This document shows positions 1-11,555 of a stretch of 64,000 nt of DNA, in pieces. The DNA is taken from the NCBI GenBank assembly GCA_948567375.1, contig OX419755.1, forward strand, positions 56,376,291 through 56,440,290, read 5' to 3'. How positions within the stretch are numbered: the first letter of the stretch is position 1; each line of letters begins with the position of its first letter. Origin of the DNA: Lunularia cruciata. Its lineage: Eukaryota > Streptophyta > Marchantiopsida > Lunulariales > Lunulariaceae. Made by a program: the position numbers and the translations under genes. Below the pieces are notes generated by a model. That model had not been told where the DNA came from. It searched no databases and was given only the letters and a program-made list of their open reading frames with translations.

Positions 1-1002
1 ACAAGAGGAAAAATAAGATGGGTTAGGAAAAAAGGGTTCAACTTGGAAATGTGAAAGACAAGGTGGATGCACATATGACAAGGTAAGACAAGGCAATAAG
101 CAACAACAGAGATGATTTGGGTGATATCAAAGAGTCCTATCCAATTAGGGGTAATTTTACAAACTTGGGTATCAAGTGAGAGGGGTAGATTACTAGAGGA
201 TAGCATCACTTAATCACCAACTTCAAAAGTGAGATCACGACAATGGTGGTCCGCATATTGTTTCTAATGATTCTGAGCAACAAGGAGGTGAGATTTGGCT
301 TGTTAGAGATATTGGGATATGGTGGTCAAGAAGGTTGAAGTACGAGGGACCTGATATGGAGAAGGAGCAAGAAGAGAATCTAGAACTAGTGGATCTTGGC
401 CAAAATTGAGAAAGAAAGGAGAAAATCCAATGCTTGCTTGTTTGGAATAATTGTAGGCAAATTTTATAGCTGCAAGACATTCATTCTAATTGGTATGGTG
501 GACATTGACAAAGGCATGCAATATATCCTCCAAGGTAAAATTTGCATGTTTGGTTTGTCAATCAGTTTGAGGATGATAGACCATGTACAAAGCAAGCTTG
601 GTGCCGAGTATCTAAAAGTGTGCTTGCCAAAACTTCCCAATGAATCAAGGATCACGGTCAAACATGAGTACACATGGCATCCCATGATGCTTGAATACAT
701 TGTCAAAGTAGATTTGTGCTAATGTTGGAGCATCCATAATATCAAAAGTTGGTGCCAATTGGATTTGCTTTCTAAGCTTATCCACAAACACCACAATTGT
801 TGTGTGTCTTTGCTTTGTCTTGGGTAAGGATGTGATGAGATCCAAGCTCACGAGATGGAATGGGGACTGGTTGAAGGAGTCCACTTGGCTTTTGGTTGCT
901 GGCCTTGTTACATTAGCAGCTCTCACACAATTGGACAAACTCTCAAACATCTTGTGTCATGTTGGGCCACCACCATTGGTGTTGGAGGGTATTCAAGGTC
1001 TT
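1..1002 (-). mobile_element. Element E, segment 1: chromovirus integrase part
   Basis: This is a broken Ty3/gypsy chromovirus copy on the minus strand, cut on its right by A1. The piece at 645-950 reads as integrase core, with a DLITSLPKTK stretch, FVDKL and a DRDP motif where the second catalytic Asp lies. It matches element F at 14990-15190 almost word for word, so E and F are one family. The left end (positions 1-60) corresponds to the region just before the chromodomain of F, so E's chromodomain and 3' LTR lie outside the window. Reading frames are interrupted throughout and no product is expected. Confidence 0.85.
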
Positions 1003-1006
1003 GTCC

Positions 1007-1694
1007 TGTGAGCCGGCCTGTCTCTCACTCAGGATGAACCTCTGATGGCTATTATGGTAGCGCACCATGGACTAAGAAGGCAAGGAACCCGAACTCCATC
1101 ATACTCCTCCAAGGCTAACACTCCAAGACTCAAGACATTGCTCACTAGAGAACTCAATGAGAGAGATAGTTGCAAATGAAAGGATGATGAGTACCTCCTC
1201 ACTCCTTGTTTATATACTTGTGAAATAGTTACGTACCAAAGTTACTAATTACCATAGTAACTCAAGTTACTAGACTAAATGTCAAGTAAAGTCAAAAAGT
1301 AGAAAGGAATATCCATTCAGATGGGCATATTCCCCTAAGCATGTGGTCTTATCTTGACCCAACCACTAAGTCAAGGATTCCTTCACATGGGCTATCCTTG
1401 GAATAAAGAAGAATCCAAAAGAAAAAGGTTTGCGGGCCCAAGAGTTCTCAACTCTTTCCTCAAAGCCAAACACCTAGGAATAATGCCAAGTCAACACACT
1501 AAAATCCAAAATAGTGGTGCTCATCTTTTCTACTTCCTCTAAAGTAAGGTCCACTCTATCTTAGCTATGACTAACTTTAGCTAACCATGACTAATATAGA
1601 ACCATCTTTTATCTCTATAAATAATATCTCTTAAGTACTTGTAATACCAAGCTAAATATCACAATACCACACACATGCACAAATGGGTGTTACA
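1007..1694 (-). repeat. A1 3' LTR
   Basis: On the minus strand it starts TGTAACACCC and ends CCGGCTCACA. It is the partner of 8115-8802. It contains a TATA box TATATAAA (minus, 1216 to 1209) and, about 40 bp upstream of that, a palindrome AGTAACT-CA-AGTTACT (1256-1271). The purine tract CGGGGTAAA lies just outside, next to position 1695. Confidence 0.95.
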
Positions 1695-1741
1695 TTTACC
1701 CCGGACTAAGTTTTCACTTTGTCCTCAAAGTGAAGGTCTCT

Positions 1742-4700
1742 CTACCTTCTATGGTACATCTTCAACTTATCATGGTTAATCCTATCAAAGTGTCTTCCTC
1801 CCAACTCCTTGAGATCATAGGTGTAATTGCCCCACACCTTCTCTACTATGAAAGGTCCAAAGTACTTAAGCAAAAACTTCTTTTGCACTCTCTTGAATCG
1901 AATGGAATCAAACAACATTACCCAATCACCTTCTTTGAAAGGCTCCACCTTCTTCTTGCCTTGCCTCTTGTCATAGCTCTCCTTTTGTTTCCTTTGGGCT
2001 TGCTCCACTCGAACCATAGCAACTGCTCTTGCCTCTTCCAACTCCATGAGTTGATCCTTCCTTGACTTCTCTGCATCACTTCCTTGTGCTTTCTTCAATC
2101 TCTTATGAATGCTTTAGAAGGTAGGAAGATCAAAGTGAATAGGTAAGGTAGACTCAATACCATACACCAATTGGAATGGAGAATATCCGGTGGAAGTCTT
2201 CATGGTTGTCCTATACTCCCACAAAACTGCATGAATCCTCTTGTCCCAGTGATGTTTAGCCCCCTCCATTTCTGCATCTTTGGCCAACATCATGCACAAG
2301 GTCTGATTGGTTCTCTCTGCCAAGCCATTGGAATTTGGCTTATAGGATGTAGTTACTCTATGTGTGATAGAGAAATGTTGTAGCATGGCTGTAGTAATGC
2401 TTCCTGTAAACTCTCCTCCTCAATCAAAAACCAACTGCAAAGGGCATCCAAACCTAGTGATAATGCGTTCATAAAGAAATCTACCCACTTCATCTTCATT
2501 CTTGTCCCTCAATGGTCTAGCCTCAACCCACTTGGTAAGGTAATCAGTAACTACCACAATGTACCGATTGTTCCTTGGGGTTCTATTGAGAGGACCTACA
2601 AAATCAATTCCCCACTTCTCAAAAGGTCCTAGCAATGGAATTGATCTAAGTGGTGGAGTGGATGTAGACTTTCTAGCAAAAGCTTGACAAACATGACAAG
2701 TTTTGCAATAATCAAGACAATCCTTGAAAATCCCTCTCCAATGGTAACCTGCATCTAGAATCTTGAAAGCAGTCACCTTTCCTACAAAGTGTCCTCCACA
2801 TACTAAACCTTCATGAAACTCCTTTATGAGTAGGATAGACTCTTCCTTACCCACTGCTCTTCGAAGTAGACCATCTGCTCCTTGGTGAAAAAGAATATCC
2901 TCCACCATTGTGTAAGGTCTAGATCTTGCTGCAAGGGCCTTCCTCTCCCTAGCATGCATCCCTTTTGGATAGTTACCTTTTGTCACAAAATCCACAATCT
3001 CCTTGTACTCCATTGGAACCTCTTGAGTGACTGAGATTGTCATGAGCTCCTCATCCGGGAAGGAATCATCCACTGGCTCATCTCCATCATGATCATAGGC
3101 TCTAGATAATAAATCAGCATTTGCATGTTTCTTTCCTGGCCTATCTTCAATGGTGTAGTCATACTCAGACAAGAGTATCATCCACCTTGCTAGTCTCCCT
3201 TCAACATTAGGCTTGTTGAAGATGTACTTCAAAGCCTTGTGATCCGTGACAATGGTGGCTTTCCCTCCAATCAAGTAGTGTCTAAACTTCTTGAGACCAA
3301 AGATCATTGCCAACCCTTCTCTCTCCGTGACAGAGTAGTTCTTCTCTGCTGAAACCATCTGCCTACTAGCATAAGCTATTGGATGATCATGCCCATCTTG
3401 GTCTAATTGACTAAGAGTGCATCCTATAGCTACATTAGAAGCATCAGTGTAGAGGATGAAAGGTTTACTCCAATCAGGTTTAGCAAGAATTGGAGCTACA
3501 ACAAGGGATTGCTTGAGCTCCTCAAAAGCTTTGAGAGCCTCCTTGTCTTCCAAAATCACCATGTAATCTACACCCTTCTTCATGTAGATGGTCAATGCAT
3601 AAGCCTTGTTGGAAAATGAGAAGATGAACCTCCTATAGTACCCAACCATCCCCAAGAATTGGCGTAACTTTGTCAAGCTTGAAGGGAATGGAAGGTCTGA
3701 GATTTTCCTCACCTTCTCAGGATCAACTGCTATTCCATCCTAAGAGATGATATGCCCCAAAAGTAGACCTTCTTCACATTCAAAAATGCACTTCTCTGGG
3801 TTGAGTGATGCATTTGCCTCATCCAAGCGTTGCAAGACTTTGATTAGGTGCTCAAAGTGCTCCTCCTTGCTCCCATAGACACAAAATTTCCCAATGAAAG
3901 ATTCAAATACCTTGTTCATGAACCGTTGGAATGTGGCTGGAGCATTGCAAAGCCCAAAAGGCATGACCTTGAAAGCGTAAGTTCCCCAAGGTGTGGTGAA
4001 TGTGGTGAGTTGTTGATGCTCTGGTGCAATCTTGATTTGGTTATATCCACTATAACCATCTCCAAAACTGTACCTCTCATGACCTGCAACCTCCTCCAAG
4101 ATCTCATCAATGAATGGCAATGGGTAGTAGTCCTTCTTGGTAACAGCATTGAGCTTCTTGTAATCCACACATACCCGAAGCTTGCCATTCTTTTTCTTCA
4201 CAATGACAATTGGAGACACCCATTCTGAATTCTCCACCTCAAAGATAAATCCAGCCTCCTTGAGCTTATCAATCTCCTCCTTCACAACCAAAGATATTGG
4301 TGGGCTAATGCGACGTTGCTTTTGGCGGATTGGTCTTGCATGTGACTCCACCTCTATCTTGTGCTCCTCCAAGGTGACTTCCTTCAAATCCTTGTAACTA
4401 AAAGCAAACACATGGATGAACTTGCGGAAAATCTCCTCAAATCTCACCTTCTCCTCCTTGGTAACATTTGGGCCATACTTGAGGGTAGATAACCTTCTCT
4501 CTACCTCCTCAAGTGTCAATGGTGATTTATCTGGGTCCTTCAAAACCTCAGCCTTAGGTGCAAAATCCATAGCACACAAAGGATACACATCTGAATCAGA
4601 TTCAGATTCATCCTCCTCCGTGGAAGTCTCCTCTTCCATGCTTGTGTCCACACCTGAAGCTCCTTCTTCAGAATCTGATTCCCAATAATCAGAAGATGTT

Positions 4701-6544
4701 TTATCTGAATGTGAAGTGTTGGTGGTGTTAGTCACAGGAACAGTGACTCTATGGTTTGATGACCCAATCCTCAAGTACCCTTTGTGCCATCGATCAATTG
4801 TGCGTGCTGCTCTCAACCATGGCCTCCCAAGAAGTAAGTCATAGCTTGAATCCTTCAAGACTTGGAAAGTCATGAGATTTTGAACTCCCATAACTGAAAC
4901 TACCACCTTATCCATCACCCCTACTGGTCGAACTTGTTGCTTGTTTGCCATGCTCACCACAAATGTTGAAGGTCTTGAGGGTATCATACCCAACTTCTTC
5001 ATCAACCTTTCTGACATGGCATTCACTGCTGATCCTCCATCAACCAATGCATCCTTGATGTTGTGACCATTCACTCTCACATCAATCTTGGAGGCATATT
5101 CACAAGCTTCCCATGGTGCTGGCTTGGCATCCACCACCCCCATTGATACTGGAACTTTTGCCTTCTTCTTCTTCTTGCTCCTTGTAGAACTCAAACCACC
5201 TCTAAGCTCCTTTCTCAAGGTAGGGTTCAAAGCAATTAATTGGCCCACTGTGATGTTAGCCTTGTGACTACCAACATCCTCCAACACATTGTAGTTCCAT
5301 TGTTGCTTTGAGATCAAGAAGTCCTCCATCCCCAACTTCTTCCTTGGAGTCTTTGTTGTTGATGGTGTTGAGGTGCGAGTGCTTCTAGTAGACATAGGAG
5401 TATCCTTGCTTGAAGTAAATCGTTGAGAAGAGTGAACATCCTCTGCAAAACGAGCTCTCTTCTTCTCTTGTGCCAAAAGCTCCAAATTAAGACCCTTGGA
5501 GTTTGAGCACTCTCCCTTCTCATACTTGCTCTCAACCACATCTATGGATGCTATCCCCTTACCTTTGTTGGGATTAGGAGCCACTTGGGTTTCACTACCT
5601 CCCTCTTTCCCTCTATTGGCTCCCTCATAACCCCTTCCTCCATGGTAAGTGGAATTTGGGCAATTCCTTTGGATATGGCCTCTTCCTCCACAACCAAAAC
5701 AATTTCTATCATTGAAATTGTTGGCTGGTTGGCCTCCTCTATATGGATAGTTTCCATAACTCCTAGGCCCTCTCCCTACATTCTGATTCACCTCTCTCTT
5801 CTCCCATAGTTGCACCACATTGATCTTGAGATCCGCAAGTTGTTCTGTGATGGTTTGGAGTGGATCTTTTGGTGGAGGTGCAAGAACTGGAGCAACTACT
5901 ACTTGTGGTGCAACCCTTGTCACCAAAGTATCAGAAGTTCCACCATACTTGTAGCCTTGAGGAGGATGCACAACCTCCTTCACCACCAAATCACTCTCAT
6001 CCCCTTCCAAACTCTCCTCCATACGAATTGCGATCTTGATAGCTTCAACCTTGGAAGAAGGTTTCTCATATCTCACCTTGCTTCTAATTTGTGGTCTCAA
6101 CCCTCCCACAAAATTCTTGGTGAGCATGGCCCCTATGCCAATCATTGTAGTCTCCACATCATCCCCACCCTTCCTCAACACTATGCGAAATCTGGACTCT
6201 AACTTTTCCACTCTTTCCACATATACTCTCACTTTCTCTCCATCTCCTTGCTTGAGAAATGTAACCTCACTCATCAATCTCTCATAACTCTCATCAGGAA
6301 GAAAGTTTTCAATGAGTGCTGAAGTCAAAGGCTCCCAAGACTCCTCTTCCCCCTCTCTCCTCTCTCTCTTTTGGTATTCTGACTCATACCATGTAAGTGT
6401 TGCATCCTCAAAGAAATCTGGTAATAATGAGGCCCACTCAGTCTTCCTCCTCTAATTTTTTCCTATGCAAGCTCTCTTGAAGTCTCTCACAAAGGCCTCC
6501 ACATCTTCTCCATCCTTGCCAAAGAAAACCGGAAGTTTTCCCAT
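1742..6544 (-). pseudogene. gag-pol: A1 gag-pol polyprotein, one frame with four nonsense codons and a catalytic deletion
   Basis: The start ATG is at 6544-6542 (MGKLPVFFGK...). The whole 4803-nt region stays in one frame down to 1742, with domains in the same order as A2: Gag, CCHC knuckle, DGGSA protease, RT, RNase H, integrase and GPF region. In-frame stops lie near 6456, 3738, 2418 and 2112. An in-frame 24-bp deletion near 3889 removes the RT segment VRDFIDDF, including both catalytic Asp residues. Adding 24 nt gives 4827 nt, a parental ORF of 1608 codons. The copy cannot make active RT, but its start region is unbroken and shows where the family's Gag begins. Confidence 0.92.
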
Positions 6545-6779
6545 CTTAACCCCTCACTATCTTTCTTTTCTCTCAAATTTTTTTTTCTCTTTTCTTTTCT
6601 CTCACTCTATTACTAATAGAGTATATACATGACTAACACCATCTGAGAATAATCCACTCTAGGGAACACAAAAGGTTCAGGTTGCTCCAAGATTTCTATA
6701 GCAACATCAAATCCTAGAGTGCATATTAATCTAACTCTCATGGATAGTTTATCCATAAGTTGAAAGATTATCTCCATCA
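6545..6779 (-). other. A1 spacer between zinc-knuckle ORF and gag
   Basis: This is a 235-bp non-coding spacer with a pyrimidine-rich run on the plus strand (6550-6605). I see no ORF or clear structural signal. The same spacer is present in A2 at 61608-61842. Confidence 0.6.
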
Positions 6780-7253
6780 CTAATCTTGAGAACTAGCTGA
6801 TGAAGGTGGTAGTATTTCTGTAGCTGTACTAAGACTCTCTCTAAGATCCTTCACCAAAGTTTCCAAAAGTGCTTTTACTCCACTACACTCATGTCCTTTT
6901 GGAAGTCCTTCAACTCCACAAACCTCACACAACTCCTTGGTCTTAGATCTTCTCCCTCCCAATCTTGGTGAAGAAGGTCCAACATGCAAACCCAAGTCAA
7001 GTAAGCCTCTCCTTTCCCTCAATCTCTTGCTCTCAAAGGTCAATGGACATGAACTTGCCTTATGTCCCTTCTCTCCACATAGAAAGCACTTAGACTCACT
7101 CTTTCCTCCAAGTGGTGTAGGTTTTTGGATCCTCTCAACACTCTCTTCAAATTCTATTGTAAACTCTCTTTTCCTCAAATCCACCCCTACAATCACCTCA
7201 AACCCTTGGGGAACCTTGCATAATCTCAATTTCCATTCTTGATGACCCTCCAT
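6780..7253 (-). CDS. A1 extra ORF upstream of gag: 157-aa zinc-knuckle protein
   Basis: This is an open frame of 157 codons between leader and gag, in a different frame from gag-pol. The ATG at 7253 (MEGHQEW...) is the first ATG after an upstream in-frame stop. Residues 56-69 form a perfect C-X2-C-X4-H-X4-C knuckle (CFLCGEKGHKASSC). A second Cys/His cluster C-X2-C-X8-H-X-C follows at about residues 109-123. The tail is Ser-rich. The function is unknown; a nucleic-acid-binding role is inferred from the knuckle. The A2 copy is open too and differs by two residues. Extra ORFs before gag are known in Ogre-type elements, but I do not recognise this one. Confidence 0.7.
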   Translation of the reverse strand: MEGHQEWKLRLCKVPQGFEVIVGVDLRKREFTIEFEESVERIQKPTPLGGKSESKCFLCGEKGHKASSCPLTFESKRLRERRGLLDLGLHVGPSSPRLGGRRSKTKELCEVCGVEGLPKGHECSGVKALLETLVKDLRESLSTATEILPPSSASSQD

Positions 7254-7902
7254 GTTCCCAAAGATGAATCTAAACACTCAAACATGCTTTTTGTTGATCT
7301 CAAACTTCTCATGCATGAGATCTCCACTCTGCAGAATTGACCCTTCCTCACAATGTCACTAAAATCTCCCAATCAATATGTCACAGTCCTCTGAAATTTT
7401 CCACACTTGTTCACAACTCCAGGGCGTCCTTTCCTGCAAAATTTCAGATCTTTTCATCGAGCCATTTGGCCTAGACACCTTTCTATTCAGCACCCATATT
7501 TTAGATTTGGTCTGAAAACCACCCCCCTAATTTCAAAAACTCATAACGCCCTGCGCAAAAACGATCTCTCTGTAATTTTTGTGGCGGGCAGGTAGGATAC
7601 AATGCACTTAATTTTCTTGGAAATTTTCAGGACAATTCACTAAAAATTGAAGAAATGGAAGACTCTGTACAATTTTCTAGAGAGCATGCAGTTGCGGGAG
7701 CACTTTACCCTATCAACTTTCAAAAATTCTAGCCCAGTGCGCATAGAAGCTCTCTCAATAATTTCAAGTGTGCTAACTGAAAGATAACCCAAGCTATCAT
7801 GTGTAGAAATCTCAAGTCCAGATCTCAAACTTGAGATTTTGCCCAAAATCACCTTAATCCCCAAAATCTGCAATCCACCTCACACAATCTCTCCAACTCC
7901 TC
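7254..7902 (-). other. A1 leader segment
   Basis: This is untranslated leader between the 56-codon ORF and the zinc-knuckle ORF. Frames open here use non-ATG starts or are short, and I do not call them coding. The homologous stretch in A2 is 62317-62964. Confidence 0.6.
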
Positions 7903-8073
7903 TCATGTGTACAAGATGTACAAAATCACCTCAAAGACATCATAATGAACTACAGGGTATACAAATGGATCTTGGTTCTCTAACATAAGTTCAGCCCTCT
8001 CCTCTCCTAATGTTCTCTCCAAGTGAGCTCTCATAGCCTCCTTCTGCCTAATGGAGAATTGGACGCGGAACAT
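7903..8073 (-). CDS. A1 56-aa leader ORF
   Basis: This small frame starts at the first ATG after the PBS (MFRVQFSIRQKEAMRAHLER...) and ends with YILYT. It is charged in the first half and hydrophobic at the C-terminus. It is open in A1 and A2. In the more diverged A3 copy (27546 onward) most replacements are conservative (L/M, D/E, I/V), with one nonsense codon. It could be a regulatory upstream ORF or a small protein; the function is unknown. Its position, directly behind the PBS, makes it the first ORF on the genomic transcript. Confidence 0.45.
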   Translation of the reverse strand: MFRVQFSIRQKEAMRAHLERTLGEERAELMLENQDPFVYPVVHYDVFEVILYILYT

Positions 8074-8093
8074 TATCTTGCCTTCTAGAGAGG

Positions 8094-8110
8094 TCCCGGC
8101 AACGGAACCA
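8094..8110 (-). other. A1 primer binding site
   Basis: On the minus strand, TGGTTCCGTTGCCGGGA lies four bases after the 5' LTR. It resembles TGGCGCCGTTGCCGGGGA, the complement of the plant tRNA-Asp 3' end used by many Tat/Athila elements (recalled, not searched), with changes at positions 4-5 and near the end. Confidence 0.75.
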
Positions 8111-8114
8111 AAAA

Positions 8115-8802
8115 TGTGAGCCGGCCTGTCTCTCACTCAGGATGAACCTCTGATGGCTATTATGGTAGTGCACCATGGACTAAGAAGGCAAGGAACCCGA
8201 ACTCCATCATACTCCTCCAAGGCTAACACTCCAAGACTCAAGACATTGCTCACTAGAGAACTCAATGAGAGAGATAGTTGCAAATGAAAGGATGCTGAGT
8301 ACCTCCTCACTCCTTGTTTATATACTTGTGAAATAGTTACGTACCAAAGTTATTAATTACCGTAGTAACTCAAGTTACTAGACTAAAAGTCAAGTAAAGT
8401 CAAAAAGTAGAAAGGAATATCCATTCACATGGGCATATTCCCCTAAGCATGTGGTCTTATCTTGACCCAACCACTAAGTCAAGGATTCCTTCATATGGGC
8501 TATCCTTGGAATAAAGAAGAATCCAAAAGAAAAAGGTTTGCGGGCCCAAGAGTTCTCAACTCTTTTCTCAAAGCCAAACACCTAGGAATAATGCCAAGTC
8601 AACACACTAAAATCCAAAATAGTGGTGCTCATCTTTTCTACTTCCTCTAAAGTAAGGTCCACTCTATCTTAGCTATGACTAACTTTAGCTAACCATGACT
8701 AATATAGAACCATCCTTTATCTCTATAAATAATATCTCTTAAGTACTTGTAATACCAAGCTAAATATCACAATACCACACACATGCACAAATGGGTGTTA
8801 CA
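8115..8802 (-). repeat. A1 5' LTR
   Basis: This is the 688-bp partner of 1007-1694, with about nine mismatches. It carries the same TATA box and AGTAACT/AGTTACT palindrome and ends at the duplication GTCC. Confidence 0.95.
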
Positions 8803-8806
8803 GTCC

Positions 8807-10855
8807 ACACCCATGTGACCAGCTATGGGTAAATCATGGATTTCTTGAAGGTGCACAAGTCGGAGATCACCTTTGGTTGGAACATAGATCCGGTCCTCAA
8901 GGAATAAAAGGCCTTTCTTGAAGGAGAATGTGTTGTACTCCTTTTCACATGCTATAGATGACCATGTACCATTTGGAAGAAGAGATCTTGTTGTAGAGCT
9001 GACAAAAACTTGTTTTGAATCTTGGAGCCAATTGACATCATCATAATTGCTACCGTGATGATAGGAAGAGACTTCAAATCAGGTCATCATGATAGAGCAT
9101 CAAGGATGACATGAAACCAACCTGGTTTATCCTCAAGTTTGATGCCAAACAATTGGAGTTGTTCTTCCCATCAATGATGCCAACTCTTCATGTGTTCCAA
9201 GTGTAAGGTTTGCAACAATGGTTTATGATCAGTTTGCATGATCACTTGTTTTCCCAAGAGATAATATCTCCATACTTTGGTGGCATAGTTGATAATACCT
9301 CCACACCATTGCAAGTTGTTCTTGATCTTGAGTAGAGTAATTTCTTTCAGCCGTATTTAGTCTATGAGACACAAAGGCAATGGGATGTAGTCCATCTGGA
9401 AATTCTTGTTACAACACAACTCCAATTGCAAAGTAAGAAGCATCAAAATCAACCACACATGGTTGCTAAGGATCATATGGTTGAAGAATGGGCCTTGAAG
9501 ACACCATATGTTTCAACTTCTGGAATGCTTCTTTATGCTTGGTGGTCCAGTGGAAGCTCAAGTTCTTCCCTAAGAGGTTAGTCAATGGTGTAGCCACATG
9601 AGCATAATAATGGATGAACCATTGGTAAAAACTAGCCAATCCATTAAATGCCTGTACTTCTATAGCATCCTTTGGAGTAGGCCAATAAGTAATAGCCTTG
9701 ATTTTTTCCTCTTCCATCTTGATCCCCTTTGATGAGATCTTGTGACCCAAGAAGGAAACTTCCTTTTGCCAAAAGGCACACTTTGACTTCTTACACTAAA
9801 ATTTCCATTGTCATAGTCATCTTAGGACTTCTCACACATCATTCATATGTTCTACCTCCATCTTGCTATAGATTAAGATATCATCCACATATCAATCCAA
9901 TAGTCCACCCAACACCCAATGCATTTGATCCATGAAGACTGTTGGAGTATTAGTGAGCCCGAAAGGTAGAACTCTCTACTCAAAATGCCCATACCTCATG
10001 CAAAAGGTAGTCTTTTGCACATCTTCCCTATCAATGTGGATTTGTCAATAGCTGTTGCAAAGATCCAAATTGGAAAAATATCATGCTCTACTCAATTGAT
10101 CAAGCAAGTCATCAATCTAAGGCAAGGGATATGCATTGTTCATTGTTTGTTTATTGAGCCTATGGTAATCAATATAGAAACAAAGTCCTCAATCCTTCTT
10201 CAGAACAAATAGTACTAGTGCTCCCCAAGAAGAGGTGTTATGTCGTATGAAGTCCTCCAACAATTCCGTAAGTGTTGTTTGCAACTCCTCCAACTCCTTT
10301 GGTGAGAGCAGATAGATTGGTCTATTCATTGGAGTACTCCTTGGCAATAACTCAATCTTGAAGGGAATACCACAATCGGAGGGTATTCCCTTTGGTAGAT
10401 CATCCATAAAAATGTCTGCAAACTCCTAAACTATCTGATCAAACATTACATGATGAGGCTCTTGCACTCCTCAAATTGTTCTTGTGCAATTGGCTTGATC
10501 CACACCACAAAAATAGACTTATATTATTCCAAAGCTTGCATTATGGTTGCTTCATTAACAAAATTCTCATCTAGGGACTCATCTTTCTTCAAAGCTTGCT
10601 CCTGGCTGCTTTCTTGGTAAACTTCCCATGTTGGGACTTATCTCCCTTAAAAGCTTGCTATATGGCTAGCTTTTTGATAAACTTCCCATCTTAGGATTGA
10701 CTATTTTTAGGTGTCTTACTTAGAGGCGCCAAAAAACCTAATTGGAAATTTGTACCTTGGTGTTGTACTTGAATTTGTCATCGATTCAAACCAAATTGAA
10801 CCTTATGACGTTCAAGCCAAGGTAGTCCTAAAATGGCATCGTAGTGTAGAGGTGC
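8807..10855 (-). mobile_element. Element E, segment 2: integrase N-part, RNase H and RT
   Basis: This continues E on the far side of A1. Reading the minus strand, RT lies at about 10410-9700 (ELEELQTTLTELL with a WGALVLF motif). The RT connection and the start of RNase H follow at 9750-9466 (GHKISSKGIKM, LASFYQWFIHYYAHVATPL). Degraded RNase H and integrase zinc-finger parts reach 8807. All are close to F, but stops and frame changes are frequent, so it is a dead copy. The stretch 10430-10855 is the protease-RT linker, ending at the F target site CACTA. Confidence 0.85.
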
Positions 10856-10860
10856 CACTA

Positions 10861-11285
10861 TGTAATAATATGGAGTTTAGTGACAAAGTTAGTCGGGCTT
10901 ACAAAGTAGAGAATAAGACAAAATGTCCTAGAATATTCTAGAAGCATCTTAGAAGCTTCTTGGGAAGCTTCCTAACTAGTTAACTTGTGCCCTAAGCATG
11001 TAGCTTCTAGAAAGAAGCTTCTAACTAGCTTAGCTTGCATGCCAAGTAAGCGGCTTTTAGAAGGAAGCTTCTTAAGAAGCTTCTTGGTTAACTTGGCTTG
11101 CACTCCAAGAAAGTGGCTCAAGGAAGCTTCTTGAGAAGCTTCTTGAGAAGCTTCAAGGGTCTTGTATGCTACCTATAAATACCAAAGCCAAAGCTCATGC
11201 TAGGCATTTGGAGTTTTCCCTCATTCAAGTGTCCCAATGTGAGTTTCCATTCTCCTATTTCTCTCCTTGGTTTTGGTCTTTTACA
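10861..11285 (+). repeat. F 5' LTR
   Basis: This 425-bp LTR runs from TGTAATAATATGG to TCTTTTACA. It is rich in GAAGCTTC palindromes and heat-shock-element-like motifs (separate entry). The TATA box CTATAAAT is near 11173-11180, followed directly by transcribed LTR and, at 11286, the PBS. Confidence 0.95.
10931..11021 (+). promoter_or_regulatory. Heat-shock-element-like array in F 5' LTR
   Basis: GAATATTCTAGAA (10931-10943) is a perfect three-unit GAA-nn-TTC-nn-GAA heat shock element (HSE). A second cluster, TTCTAGAAAGAAGCTTC (11005-11021), has two in-phase units plus a GAAGCTTC pair. Both lie 150-240 bp upstream of the TATA box at about 11174. HSEs of this form in an LTR drive heat activation of ONSEN in Arabidopsis (established). 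Heat response here is inferred. Confidence 0.6.
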
Positions 11286-11298
11286 TTGGTATTAGAGC
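11286..11298 (+). other. F primer binding site
   Basis: TTGGTATTAGAGC directly follows the 5' LTR. It differs by one base from the common tRNA-initiator-Met PBS (TGGTATCAGAGC). E (near 34117-34128) and H (39403-39415) carry the same type. Confidence 0.85.
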
Positions 11299-11555
11299 AG
11301 GAATGGGATGGATGGAATTTATGGACCACCAAATGCACTTCCACCAAACTATTAGGACTTTCATGTCCAGATATTACCAAAGCATCATTTCACACAATTC
11401 ATCACCTCACGCTTTGGGCAGGATTTTCTACATATGATCACCGTGTTAGAGGAACCCTTGATACTTCCAATTGTAACTTATGGAGAACGGTGGACGTGTT
11501 GTATCTATGTGTTAATCAACTAGATAAATTGAGGGTAGTGGAATAGAGTAGTAGC

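Larger units (their letters stand above)
1007..8802 (-). mobile_element. Element A1: complete but inactivated Ty3/gypsy (Tat/Athila-like) retrotransposon
   Basis: This is a full element of 7796 bp with two 688-bp LTRs, flanked by the 4-bp direct repeat GTCC (1003-1006 and 8803-8806). The minus-strand order is 5' LTR, PBS, a 56-codon leader ORF, a 157-codon zinc-knuckle ORF, gag-pol, purine tract and 3' LTR. It lies inside the integrase gene of element E. There is no chromodomain. The Pol type and the tRNA-Asp-like PBS point to the Tat/Athila side of Ty3/gypsy; that placement is inferred. Its LTRs differ at roughly nine positions, so it is older than A2. Confidence 0.95.

Noticed and set aside
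1354..1542. Recurring 62-aa plus-strand ORF in A LTRs (also 8462, 19925, 56391, 63513)
   Set aside because: It is antisense to the LTR, starts at TTG, and recurs only because the LTR recurs.
3848..6287. Plus-strand ORFs across A1 gag-pol (and 58447-61612 in A2)
   Set aside because: Shadows of the minus-strand gag-pol with no domain.
6780..7277. Longer start for the zinc-knuckle ORF at 7277
   Set aside because: That codon is GTG. The first ATG in frame is 7253, after an upstream stop.
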